DNA from: Hyaloperonospora brassicae
Taxonomy: Eukaryota; Oomycota; Peronosporomycetes; Peronosporales; Peronosporaceae
Assembly (NCBI GenBank): GCA_947650285.1
Contig: CANTFL010001204.1
Span: forward strand, 371,466 to 435,465
Length of the DNA: 64,000 bases
Direction of reading: 5' to 3'
This document shows, piece after piece, positions 1 to 10,137 of the stretch; position 1 is the stretch's first letter, and each line of letters opens with the position of its first letter. A model generated the notes under the pieces. It had not been told where the DNA came from. It saw nothing but the letters and a program-made list of their open reading frames with translations, and ran no database searches. Both the position numbers and the translations under genes were made by a program.

Positions 1-39
1 ACCGTTCCTCATTGAATCGGTACACAACATGCGACGGGT

Positions 40-880
40 TGTTTTACGATACAGCAGCTGCAGACGACACGACTCGTGTCGTCGTATTTACAAATGATTA
101 TATGCGATTTCTCGTCATGTTTGAATATCTCGATGCATCTACAGGTGGGCACCGTAGCCAGTACAAGACTTACCTCACGGTAAGTCGCGACTTTTACTGG
201 CCTCAACAGAATAGTTTGTGCGCAAGGACATTCGTGCTTGCGAGGTTTGTCAACGTTCAAAGGCTAGTCCTTCATCCCGTGCACCCTTACAGCCTCTACC
301 GGTCCCGGCATAGTTCTGGCAGTCCGTTTCCATTGAATTTATCATCGATGTTATTAAAGACGACCTCAAGAATAATGGTTTTCAAGTTTTCGTTGACCGG
401 TTCAGCAAGATTTTGCATCTTGGTGCAGTACCTGAGTAGATCACGGCACACGTATGTGATCATGTCTTTACCAACCTTATTTTCTGACTCCACGGGTCAC
501 TCCATGAACTCGTATCCGATTGTGACCCTCGGTTCACGGCAAATTTCTGGCAGTCCGTGTTCCGGTTACTCGGAACGCAGTAAAAGATGTCAACAGATGA
601 CCATCCCAAAGCAGGTGGTCAGGCGTAATTTGCCCATTGTGTCCTTTAAGATATACTTCGCGGATACGTCCACTCGTTCTTGAGTTAGAGAGAATTTCTA
701 CCTATGGTAGAATTGCCATCAACAATTCGGTACATGCCTCGACACAGCATACACCGTTCTTCGATTACGGCTTAAGCCATCCACGTCTGTCCACCCTCTT
801 AGGATGTGACGGTTGGATACGGGGAGACTCGCTCGAGCACAAACCGTTCTGGCTCTTGCTCATCACGTGTCGGCGCTAAC
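40..880 (+). pseudogene. Integrase remnant of element D
   Basis: Integrase inserts the cDNA copy of a retroelement into the genome. Here the H2C2 zinc-binding region is recognisable (GGHRSQYKTYLTVSRDFYWP at about 150-205), followed by a degenerate core up to about 880. The same stretch in element C (52,930-53,705) aligns block by block, for example the 'VVF(T/S)N' lead and the 'RDFYWP/SDFYWP' motif. Frameshifts and stops break the frame throughout, and the catalytic D,D-35-E residues cannot be followed in one frame. Not functional. Identity as Ty3/gypsy integrase is firm because of order and similarity to C. Confidence 0.75.
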
Positions 881-899
881 GTCATCACGTATGATACCG

Positions 900-1440
900 G
901 TATCGATTAGGTCGACATCATAGAAGAAGATCATTTTCATAATGACGATGACACTATTATTGAGTCAGATAATAATAAAGATACTGGCATCTTTGGCATC
1001 GTCAACGACTATTCCTGTGAGGATGATGACATCCTCGCTGATGAACAAAAAGAGGGGAAGACTATTTCTTTAATTCGCACAAGGCGAAACGAACAGAATA
1101 ATTTCTCATCGTCATAGGATTTCTGCTGGCTCGATAAGCAGTGTTCCTTTCGTGTGGTGTCCATCGTTCACGCGTTTGACCGGCAGAAACAAAACGCTGA
1201 CAAAAATGGGAGAGCAAATGTTTTTGTATTTATTAAAGTTGATTGATTCCTACTATCTACGCTAGATCACCTAGACACGTATTGACTTACGTGTGCAGCA
1301 GTAAACTACTGCCTAAGAACGTTGGTTCCGTTCGTGTGGTGCGACGATAAGGCAAATCATACACGATTGAGCTGCCTCGTATTATACGTACGCATCCTAC
1401 GTTTCAGGTGGGGTTTCTCCGCCCGTATGGTCCGTAAGAT
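900..1440 (+). pseudogene. Post-integrase pol tail of element D
   Basis: An acidic segment (about 915-1,060, many Asp/Glu) is followed by a 'QKQNADKNGRANVF' block near 1,180-1,220 and then a 'TIELPRIIRTHPTFQVGFLRP' -like stretch at about 1,365-1,430. This is the usual C-terminal tail of Ty3/gypsy integrase, where the conserved 'HPtFhV..L+P' motif lies. Element C carries the same two blocks at about 54,060-54,110 and 54,230-54,310. Several stops and shifts interrupt it. The end overlaps the antisense gene that starts near the 3' LTR. Confidence 0.65.
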
Positions 1441-3187
1441 CCCCCTTCCGACGATGAAGATAACCACCACGTTCAAGGATCTCCATCAGATTTTTGCGCT
1501 CGCGCTCCAGACGTTCAGTCTTGTTGCGTAATGAAGAGACCTCAGAACTCAACTGAGAGATCTTCCGGCGAGCTTTCCCCAGATCGTCAACGAGGGAACG
1601 GACATCCTGCTCGACTTGAAGTTGTGCGAGGGCGTAATTAGCAAGATACTTTGCACGATCAGCCCTACTTTTCTTGAGGTTCTTCTGCACAGAATCGGTC
1701 AGAGCATTGCCTCTGTCCCTCTCGAGCTCCAAATTCTCGCGCAATTAATCGATTGCGCGATCCATCTCGTATTGGTCGAGATGGTCAGCCGAACGACTTG
1801 GAGGAGGGGTTTCCTCCTCCTCCACATCCTTTGGTGGACTCACACGGTGGTCAACGCTTCCTTATGAAGACTTCCTTAAATAACCGTGACTAATCCGGAT
1901 CAAGGACGAGTTACCTTGTCCAGTGGCGGGGGTATTCATCCTCGAGGAACAGCTGACAGCCCCGATCTCAGCTGATGGTAGATGTTCCCAAATTCGACGA
2001 GCGGTACGATGAGACGCACCGTTTGAAGATGAACTGTCATCGACAAACGAACGCATGGCGCGTTTGTGAATGAATTGTAAATCTCAATATCTTTGTGCAT
2101 CTCAGACGAGATGGTCGCCTTTGAATCGGGTCTGATTTGGGAGGAAGGCCTCCCTACGGGTGCGAACCGAGTCGTCATCACAACTCTGACAATTCTCTCC
2201 CCACGAGAGGCATGGTAAACCTGCCTCTCGAGACAATCGGTGCAATTATAACAGATCACCGGTTGGCGAATTCGGTTCAAATCTATTGCGAGCTACGATT
2301 AGTTGTTTCGCCAAGCGTCACGGCCATCATTCTCAATGTTGCCGATTAAAGGGTTTTGCGCCTTCAATAACGAAACTTCGTCTCGGTTGTGGTTGCCGTG
2401 ATACCATCGATGTATGAACAAGACATCAATGTAAAATTTATGTTCATTGCGATAATCTCTCGCACTTGTGTTTAGACCATGGAGTCTTGACAAATCGAGG
2501 AGTGGGATCCGACAACACCCAGTGGTAATTATACCACTGTTTCAACTCGCTCAAGGTAGGCATCCATGGATTGTTATCAGGAGCAGATCGCAACGCGTTG
2601 TGATCCTGCTCCTCCTGCGTGGTGCCAACATGGGAGCTAGCACCAAGGTCGCCGCAATACCTAGTGTTGCTGCGGCTATGGCTACGATGACTCCGCGAAG
2701 AGTCATCGATATATTAATGAGGACTTACATCCTCATGTTTCGCACTCGCTTCGTTCAGATACCAGCGCGATCGGTTCGATCGTGGCCATGTGTTCACAGA
2801 TTCGTCGGATAAACTGAACATCTCATGGCGCAAGTCTTTCTCGAGACTGCAGCGAGGCGCAGCAGTTGTCGATCTCGCAAACTTACGGTCGGGCTTTGCG
2901 CACGGCTTTGAGTCGGACGAAGAATCCGACTCGCCCGAATAGATAATAATTATCTCGGGGTCTTGGTCCATGGGTCTACCTCCCGCGGCCAAAGCTGCGG
3001 CTGAAGAAGCATCACATGAATAAATACGTGCTCCTACAACTACGGGAGTTGCAGGCTCCTTACTGGCAGCAGCAGGTGACTTGAAACCTACTGCTGAGTC
3101 TTGGACAGCTTTTTCTCCGGCTGCACGCATTCGTGCAGCCGCTTCACTGGCGGCCTTTTTCGCGCAGCGCATGGACGAACTCGTCAT
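1397..3187 (-). pseudogene. Antisense gene of element D (Cys motif plus coiled coil)
   Basis: A broken gene runs opposite to pol between integrase and the 3' LTR. Its probable ATG (first base 3,187; MTSSSMRC...) lies 128 bp inside the LTR; a longer start at 3,238 exists. Parts in order: Ala/Ser-rich, low-complexity N-terminus (3,187-2,714); a Cys cluster CYNCTDC (about 2,240); a motif RMNTPATGQGN (about 1,940) that matches AMEDTPASGKGN in element C; and a strongly charged coiled coil (1,744-1,397, heptad-like Leu/Arg/Glu). Two frames are used, so at least two frameshifts have occurred. Function unknown. I could not assign it to a named family. Homology to the antisense gene of element C argues that it was once a real protein. 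Confidence 0.55.
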
Positions 3188-3303
3188 GCTCTGTAATTGG
3201 AATGAGAAGTAAAAATTAACAAGTGCTCCCTTTCTCATAGAGCGAACGAAAGGCGGTCACTCTGTCACCAACCAATTGAATCAGTCACTGTAATGACGGA
3301 TGG

Positions 3304-3314
3304 TTCGGGGGTGA
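3304..3314 (+). other. Polypurine tract of element D
   Basis: The G-rich run CGGGGGTGA directly precedes the 3' LTR, the position where plus-strand DNA synthesis is primed in LTR retroelements. Element C has GCGGGGGTGA at the same place. Confidence 0.6.
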
Positions 3315-3777
3315 TGCAAAGAGGTGAGCCCGTTACATTAAGTTGATACGAATGTATCAATTTTTTGAATAGTATTTATTTTAATTTTATTCAATCAACA
3401 TTACTAGAGAAGAGGCGATGTTGGCGGAATATTACTCTCGACAGTTACATTAGTGGGTGCTCCACTTATTGGTTGATGTACACGCTACATCAACCAAATT
3501 AAGAACAATCGCTGCTGGACGCGTGCAATGGGTGGTGATAAAGAAACCCACATCTATTATTGTACTTTAATATAGCTAGATCAAGACAAAGATGGTTTTT
3601 GTAAGAAACTTAACTATATTAAATACGGTTCTACTTTCCCTTAAAGAGGGATTACTAGTTCTGTTTACTTCCTCGTGCTTCGTAACGCGACGTGCACATG
3701 ACGTCGGGAGTACGCAGCCTTGTGTTCTGTTAACACAAGGTCTTACCAGTCATCTGGTAAGAGCGTGCCATATTACA
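3315..3777 (+). repeat. 3' LTR of element D
   Basis: The LTR begins TGCAAAGAGG and ends ATATTACA, giving the usual TG...CA ends, and is about 463 bp. Shared blocks with the LTRs of element C include the 'AATCGCTGCT(G/A)GACGCG' stretch followed by 'GCAATGGGTGGTGA'. The two LTR families are clearly homologous but diverged. A 10-bp inverted repeat sits at 3,471-3,495. Confidence 0.75.
3471..3495. repeat. Hairpin inside LTR of element D
   Basis: GGTTGATGTA, a 5-base loop, then TACATCAACC: a perfect 10-bp inverted repeat. The homologous position in element C LTRs is also a perfect 10-bp inverted repeat but with three changed base pairs. An outer GTGGGT/ACCCAC pair can also form around it. Confidence 0.8.
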
Positions 3778-5079
3778 AGTCGCGCAAGTGACCGACGGCT
3801 AATTCGATTGAGGCTCTTCCATTGATTTTCTGATGAGACTCAATTGGATTTCATCGACGGTCTAGTAATGCTGCGAGAAAACAAGGGCCAATTAACCTTA
3901 ATGCTGTGTAGTAAGTTTGCACGGAGATGAATGGAGGTTTCAATGATGCGAGGAGCAAAAATAACCAGCTTTAAAAAATCTTCGATAGATTGGCCACCTT
4001 AAGCAACGGCTATTTTATCACAAGAGTCGACTCTAATACTTTACGAACTCCATTAAATTACACAGCGCGAATATTAACCATCTCGGCACACGGTGTGTTG
4101 ATGACATGCTTCGCAGTGTCAGTTGTTTTGACAAGGTATACACTAATTTTTCGTCATGATCATTCGTGGCCGCCGCCATGGTTGGGCTGGTAGACCAGGC
4201 AAACATGTCTCCGTTTCACTCGACAGTGACATTACCAGCGATGACCTGAAATACGATCGCAATGGTCTACCAAAAGATTTACCATAGCTCTGTAGCGCTT
4301 TTTGGTCTCGAGTCAAAGGTATAAAAGTATGAAGCAAAGTTTGATTGCAAGTTTGGTGAGCTGTGTAAAGCATGATACTTAACTCTCAGCGTCAAACTCT
4401 CTAGATAGGCCTTGTCTCATCTCAGTAAACTTAAAGCTCGACTGAGAAGAAGAATACATACGTTTCGTACAGCCGACTCAGCACAGCTCCGTATAAGTAC
4501 GGCAGCTAAATGAATGGTGTGATGACGGACCAAAGGCTTTTACTCCCGTTCACATGAATTTTTTTATCTTCGCTGCAGAAGACACCGTAGTATCACAGCT
4601 TCCATGCATAGTGTATATGTACCCTTTTGTACGAAAGTCCGGGTATGCATACCTAAACAAAGTTTAAATAAAAACGTAACGATTTCACACTGCCCCATCT
4701 TGCTTCCCAATTGCACCTGTTCTCACAGACTAGGTCACATAATGGAACCAAATTTGGCCGTCCGAAATACGTAAGCACTTTGCGTGTCAAATACTCGATG
4801 TTGTATCCCATACACATATGTTTACAAAGCATGTAGGTATGTCGCGATTGCTAAAAGAATGTCCATTGAGCCTATATGATCTATGCTTCCGCTTGACGTT
4901 AATTTGTAATCGAGTTTGGATAGCCAATAAAGGGCGGTAGAAGAGACCGTCGATGAGGATGGGGACTCCATCTCGAGCTGCAGCACACTTTCTCATTCGT
5001 ACACATAACATGGATGCACTTACGGGTCCGAAGGTGGATTTATCAATGCATTGTGGTAAAGCCAGGTCCTTCAGACTCA
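3778..5079. other. Unassigned intergenic DNA
   Basis: Flanks the D LTR on its 3' side. Only short frames on both strands; none shows a motif I can recognise. No RNA gene or repeat boundary is evident. Confidence 0.5.
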
Positions 5080-5235
5080 AAGCGGATCATGAAGGGGACG
5101 CGTTAAGCATCTCCAACTGAAAGTCTCCCTGGAGCCAACTCTATCTCCAACAATACAAATACACATTATCAGTTTTTATTGGGTCGTAATTTGTGTTCGT
5201 CTTTACAAATGGCTAAACGACAGCGGTACATAGCA
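5080..5235 (+). repeat. Inverted-repeat arm 1 (partner 7,680-7,835)
   Basis: About 155 bp that recur in inverted orientation at 7,680-7,835. Shared blocks include GGAGCCAACTCTATCTCCAA, CGTAATTTGTGTTCGTCTT and AACGACAGCGGTAC. Similarity is imperfect (many substitutions, small indels), so the duplication is old. It covers the presumed leader and the first codons of the unknown gene at 5,209. Confidence 0.7.
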
Positions 5236-5654
5236 CCGAATTCTACGCTAAGAGAAGCTCAAAGAACAGAATCAAATTTATGGGGAAACCTCGACCCTGC
5301 CTGGGTCCCCGCCGATTCTGTAGGAGGCGAATTAGCTCCCAGACCGCCGAGTCTTACGTTTAATGTTTCACCTCCCGCCGCAACTGTATTCCTAAGAATG
5401 TACGCGTCACTTCGAAAAAGAAACCATCGAAATGAGGTAGGAACGTGATCCGCCTACGGCATACTAAATTTGTCTCTGACATGTACCGAATCCATTCTTC
5501 TGCAACTTCCGGGCGATATGCTAGAGTTGACGAGCTCTACCGCGACCTAGCACACGTGATGACAGAACAAGATTTAATTCGTTTTGGTTTTGCACAGTAC
5601 TGCGTCACCGATTTCGTTGATGTACAGGGGTCAGTGGACAACGCCAGGATCTAG
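5209..5654 (+). pseudogene. Unknown gene fragment (starts MAKRQRYIAP), frameshifted
   Basis: An ATG at 5,209 opens a frame beginning MAKRQRYIAPNSTLREAQR that ends at 5,448. A second frame, shifted, continues to 5,654 with protein-like composition (…YARVDELYRDLAHVMTEQDL…). Together they suggest a basic protein of at least 145 residues broken by one frameshift near 5,430. Alternatively a GT at about 5,433 could start an intron, but I see no convincing acceptor. The ATG and about 130 bp upstream are duplicated in inverted form at 7,680-7,835, which supports this start. I do not recognise the family. No signal peptide or membrane segment is visible. Confidence 0.4.
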
Positions 5655-5659
5655 AAAGC

Positions 5660-7440
5660 GATGACAGGACAAGAATTTAAGGATATTGATTGACTATATA
5701 GCTCAGCATGAGTATTGTAATTCTTATCTGACGCGCATGTCTCTACAAACGATGACAATATGTAGCTACACACTAATGTTGGGTATATCTGTATCGTGTT
5801 CAGCAGGATGAATGGGAAACAAGTGTGGATACGCCGTCGCGCTCAAGCTGCTATTGAGCCTACGTCATGAAGAGTGCTAGGTTGCAAGGGTACAGTAGTG
5901 TACCTGTTCTTTGAATATTTATGTGAACAAGCGCCCTGGAGTCAATAATATGCAGTGGACTGGCGAAAGTGTGTACAATCAGGAGATGCTCAGGTAACGA
6001 AGCCACTGTTTTAACCGCAGCTGTCTACTAATATCTAACGGTTTCTCGGTGCACGTAAATTCTTATTACAGGGTTGCGTATCCGTTAATGCATTGTCCAG
6101 TCTCGAGCGTATATGGATACTGATAGCTCGAGGTTTGGCAGACTAAGGCACCGCGGAACGCACTCAGTGAACGAAAACAGCGACATTAGGCGACGTCCGG
6201 ATCACGAGTGTCTAGGCTATCGGAATTAAGATTCGAATGAGATTAAACTGATACCGAGATCAGCTACGTGCCCATGCCTTGTCTTAAACCTTAAACGCCT
6301 CGTAAATGTAAACTTTAAATGAACGATTATTCAATTTTTCCTATACGAGGTTGCTGATTACATGTATGATAAATTAGCTCAAGGACATACGTGGCACCCC
6401 AACATTGACTATTGCAACAAACAAGTGGATGGGTGCAGAAAGTGGCATGCTTGTGATACAGCATAGGGGATTGACTGAAAGACATTCAAACAAAATTTGT
6501 GTGATGCCAAATCATTGCTTGTTGAACTATCAGCATTTCTATAATAGCTGTCAACGTTGAAGAACGTGATGTACGCAAGAAGAACATGTATGGATTTAGT
6601 GCGTTAAGTAAAGTAGTGGGGCGTGCCGAAAATTGCCTTGACATCAAAAGTATCACCATCATCACCACCTCAGCTATTAAGCACCCATAATGGAAGTGCT
6701 AGTCTCGAAGCAATGGAGATTACCCTTAAATGTAGCCGATAGTAGTGACCGACATCGTACTTTCAGTGGCCGGAAGGATATTGGATATGTTCTTGATCGG
6801 GTGCGGATTATTCACTTGGACATTGAAGATGCCGCACTTGATTCGATACTTTCTGGCAGCCCATAGTATCCTGCCCCGTGACATGTCGGTGATTCACCGG
6901 GAGAGGTGGAGTCTGTCCACGATACGAAAGATTGTAGGAATGTCTTCTCGGGGCAATTTTCTTCTCGGATCATATTTAAATTGTGAGTATGACTGACCTT
7001 GTCCTCCAGACACTTGAAATAATGCTTTATCGCTTTTTATAGCTGCAGCTTGATACAATTGTCCAGTGCACGGCATAAAATTATCGACACTTGACACCTG
7101 TGGCAGAGAACCATCATGTGTGGAGTTAAAAGGTAGTACTTGAGTGGCGTGTTGAACATCATGGGTACAAATAAATCGGCAAGTATGTTAAGAATGTCAA
7201 TACCACCTACCTGTGATGCCTGTTGCTAGATTCGCAGCTGTCCTTTGCATAGTAGTGGACACTCATAGCATCGACTTTCTACTTAAATTCGACACGTCAG
7301 GTGGCATATTACCATCAACCTCAAACTGCTGGGGATACGTAATCGAGCAGTCTCTGTCTTGCTGACGATTCTCCATCCCGGAAACTAAAACCAGTAGTTT
7401 CATAAGTCGCGATAGGATCAAATGAAGGTTAATAGTAAGC
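5660..7440. other. Unassigned DNA between the inverted-repeat arms
   Basis: No frame longer than about 85 codons and no recognisable domain. It might be the interior of an old inverted-repeat element, but terminal motifs and a target duplication were not found. Confidence 0.45.
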
Positions 7441-7442
7441 TT

Positions 7443-7575
7443 TGCTGCACGTACCTGACTCGAGCCTGCCTTACGTCAGTGCAGCACGTATCTGGCTCGA
7501 ACCTGTCTTACTTCAGTGCAGCACCTTGGATCGAACTTTTCTTACGTCAGTGCAGAAATTTGGCTCGGAATTGCT
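7443..7575. repeat. 37-bp tandem repeat, about 3.5 copies
   Basis: Copies begin TGC(T/A)GCACGTA at 7,443, 7,480 and 7,517 (spacing 37), with a shortened copy at 7,551. Each contains a variant of CTGGCTCGAACCTG followed by CTTACGTCAG. Copies differ at several bases, so the array is old. Confidence 0.75.
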
Positions 7576-7599
7576 TTATGTGCGTTTCCAAACGCTAAG

Positions 7600-7706
7600 T
7601 CGTAACGTTTAGTAATGGTGTGGGGGGAGGACTGTCGCCTTGAAAAATATGATACGTTTGTATTAATCGCAAGACGCGGTGCTACGTACCGCTGTCGTTT
7701 TGCCAT
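7600..7706 (-). pseudogene. Truncated duplicate of the MAKRQRY gene start
   Basis: On the minus strand an ATG at 7,706 begins MAKRQRYVAP, matching the start of the gene at 5,209 in nine of ten residues. Upstream sequence to 7,835 also matches. After about ten codons the similarity ends and the frame is unrelated. It is therefore a 5' gene fragment in inverted orientation, 2.5 kb from its partner. Confidence 0.5.
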
Positions 7707-7871
7707 CTGTGAAGACGAACACAAATTACGACTCATAAACAACTGATTATATGTATTTGTGTAGTTGGAGATAGAGTTGGCTCCAGGTAGTCTTTCAATT
7801 GGATATGTTAAACGCGTCCCATCATGAAGGCGTTCCAATGACTGTTCTCGTTGAAGAAAAAGTCCCACCAC

Positions 7872-8940
7872 TTGACACTGTCATCAAGCGCTGAACAGAA
7901 AGAAAGCCATGAGGGCACGGACGGCCGTCTGAATCGCACGACTAACCATCGATACATACCTACACTATAGCGCGTCAGGCTTTGACAACTCGATGCAAGT
8001 GAAATTCATCGTGTACAATGTGTTTACAGCGCTCTGTCTTGATAAGGCTTAATGACATTCTTCACACCAAATCCACACGTTATTTGTGAAGTCCTTACCT
8101 TATGGAAAAGATGAATCATTTCAAGCAAGGCAGGGATTTGCCACCGGTTCAAGGAGGTTTGACGAAGCGGAACTACGAAGCTTTACAGTCAGAGAACGAC
8201 TTTTAGCTGAAGATGTACTTGCTTTGACACTGTGTAAAATCGACACAAAGACTCTACTAGTCAATCAAACTAGAGGGGATGGACCCAAGGAGTCAACTAG
8301 CCTCCAGAGAGCGACGATTACGGAATCAATAGCATAAGGTGATCAAGCATAAGGCTTGTTAAATTGACTTGGTGATTACTGCTTAAAACTTGAGCTAGTG
8401 TTTATTTGATCTTTACAGAAAAACAGCGGTACATCCTACTTATTTCAAAATAAGATTTGACCTCCTATTGTAGTAATTCTGATAAGTAGGTTTCTATTCA
8501 GATGATTGACACCTGTTTGCCGCCGATTTACGTACTTAGTACTAATTTGCATTACAAAAAACTGCCCTACAATGCTCACGTACTTAAACGTAACCCATTA
8601 GTCGGACAACTTAAGTAAGAGATCGTTTCAGGTTACTGCTGAAGTTAAAAACAAAACGCACTCAGCAGATAGCTAGCAGTGTTGGACCTTGTTTCGCCTG
8701 AAACTTACCCTCTCACTTTTTCATCCCTTTCGTTTTTGCTATTTGGCGGCCATGTCGAGCAGAAGATGACCACTCCCTGATATTTTTTCTACTTCTAATG
8801 TCCCCTTCCGTATGGGTTTCTCCACAAACGAGTGAACAACCGTCATCGTCTCAGAAAACAATTTGCCGCGCGCGATCGGGCAGCTTCTTTGCTTTCTCTC
8901 AGGTTTAACTACGTTAAGCATTTAAATTTCCAATTTGGGG
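7872..8940. other. Unassigned DNA
   Basis: Contains an 84-codon plus frame at 8,086-8,337 with no family signature and short shadow frames. I see no RNA gene or transposon end. Confidence 0.4.
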
Positions 8941-9235
8941 CTCCCCCCTGGTGCCCTGGACAATCACCGCCCGTGCCCAAGTGAGTAGCGCGGGTTCGAT
9001 CTCCTGTCAGGCCAATCCAAGATCTTTAAAATGTGTGCGGCACACTAGATGCCCGGGAACCTCGGTACCAGCTAGTAAGGACTCCCGAAAAGCCATACCC
9101 CCAACAACTAATAGCTTGGCTAACCGGTCTGGCAGGCAACCAGAGCAGCCGGTAAGCACCGCCCGTCCCGGGGGACGATAACAACGAACGGGAAGGGATG
9201 AGCAGCCCGGCCCGAAGAGGGCCGTGTCATGTCGT
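8941..9235. other. GC-rich island with a Pol III B-box-like site
   Basis: This roughly 300-bp stretch is visibly richer in G+C than its AT-rich surroundings and includes GGTTCGATCTC near 8,993, one base from a Pol III B box. A partner A box at correct spacing is not obvious. It could be the head of a SINE or the GC-rich 5' region of a LINE. Not identified. Confidence 0.35.
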
Positions 9236-10137
9236 CAGGACGACTAAATGTATAGGCTATACCTACGAAACAAACATAAATAGAATTTGCCGACGATACA
9301 CATTGTTACCGCATAGTTGGAGCGAGCGAGCAACTACCGACTTGAACACAGTTACGATGCCCAACATGGAGTTTGGAGAAGACAAGCGTATTGGATAATG
9401 TGTAGTCTGACCGCGAGTCGCTTCGACCGCGAGATTGTCGACCCAACAGCAAATACTGCACGCAATATCAGTTCATTCGCTTCAATTTGTGCGAACGTTG
9501 TGCAGCATTCGCAAATTAACAAGAAGTGGAACTGGATGCAGGGGGCAGGTAGTAAATGACCGAAGTTATCATGGTGTCCAAAAGTGTGGCAAGGAAAGTC
9601 AAGTCGGGCTTTGTACGAGCAAGCTCTACCGACACGGTAGAACGCCGCGGCGGCTTTGCTATCCTCATTTCCATCAAAACATGCATCAAAACAAAAAAAG
9701 TTGCTTTGCTCGAACCTGTTTGCAAAGTGTTAACCTCCATAGCAACGTTGCAGTAGTCTTCTACGCTGCATTTACACAAAGCACGGCCATAACGTTGTGT
9801 CGTCAGAGCGCGATATCGACGGTATCATCGTGAGGGTGGTCAAGGATGCATCTTATTGTGATCAGCTAAGGCGCATACCAAGTCACTACCTAAAACACAG
9901 TCAGAGATAGAGCACCAGTGTCGGATCCTATCAGTGGTTGGCCCCCACTGTGGTAAACGAAATGATAATCGACGTCCGCGCCATAAAAGGTATGGGGAAG
10001 ATGTAGAGATCACTGAAGATTGAGCTCAAGTCACACATTACCCATAGCAAACCATTGTTCCATGTTCCCGTATCTACTTGCTCTAGGTAGTATCATCCCC
10101 CATTGTGCATCGATCGCCACAGCAGCCTCGTTGCTCT
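9236..10137. other. Unassigned DNA downstream of the GH28 gene
   Basis: Overlapping frames on both strands (9,435-9,833 plus; 9,516-9,779 minus) shadow one another and show no domain. The stretch nearest 10,137 would contain the GH28 3' UTR. Confidence 0.4.

Larger units (their letters stand above)
1..3777 (+). mobile_element. Ty3/gypsy element D, 3' part (integrase to 3' LTR)
   Basis: The window opens inside the pol gene of a decayed Ty3/gypsy LTR retrotransposon and runs to its 3' LTR. Order seen: integrase zinc-binding region and core, post-integrase tail, an antisense gene, polypurine tract, LTR. The order and many sequence blocks match element C at 52.9-56.4 kb, so D and C are one family. 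D is much more diverged and its 5' half lies outside the window. No 5' LTR is available, so its age cannot be judged from LTR identity. Confidence 0.85.

Noticed and set aside
9435..9833. 132-codon plus frame possibly from a transposase
   Set aside because: No DDE or other transposase motif could be pointed to, and an equally long antisense frame overlaps it.
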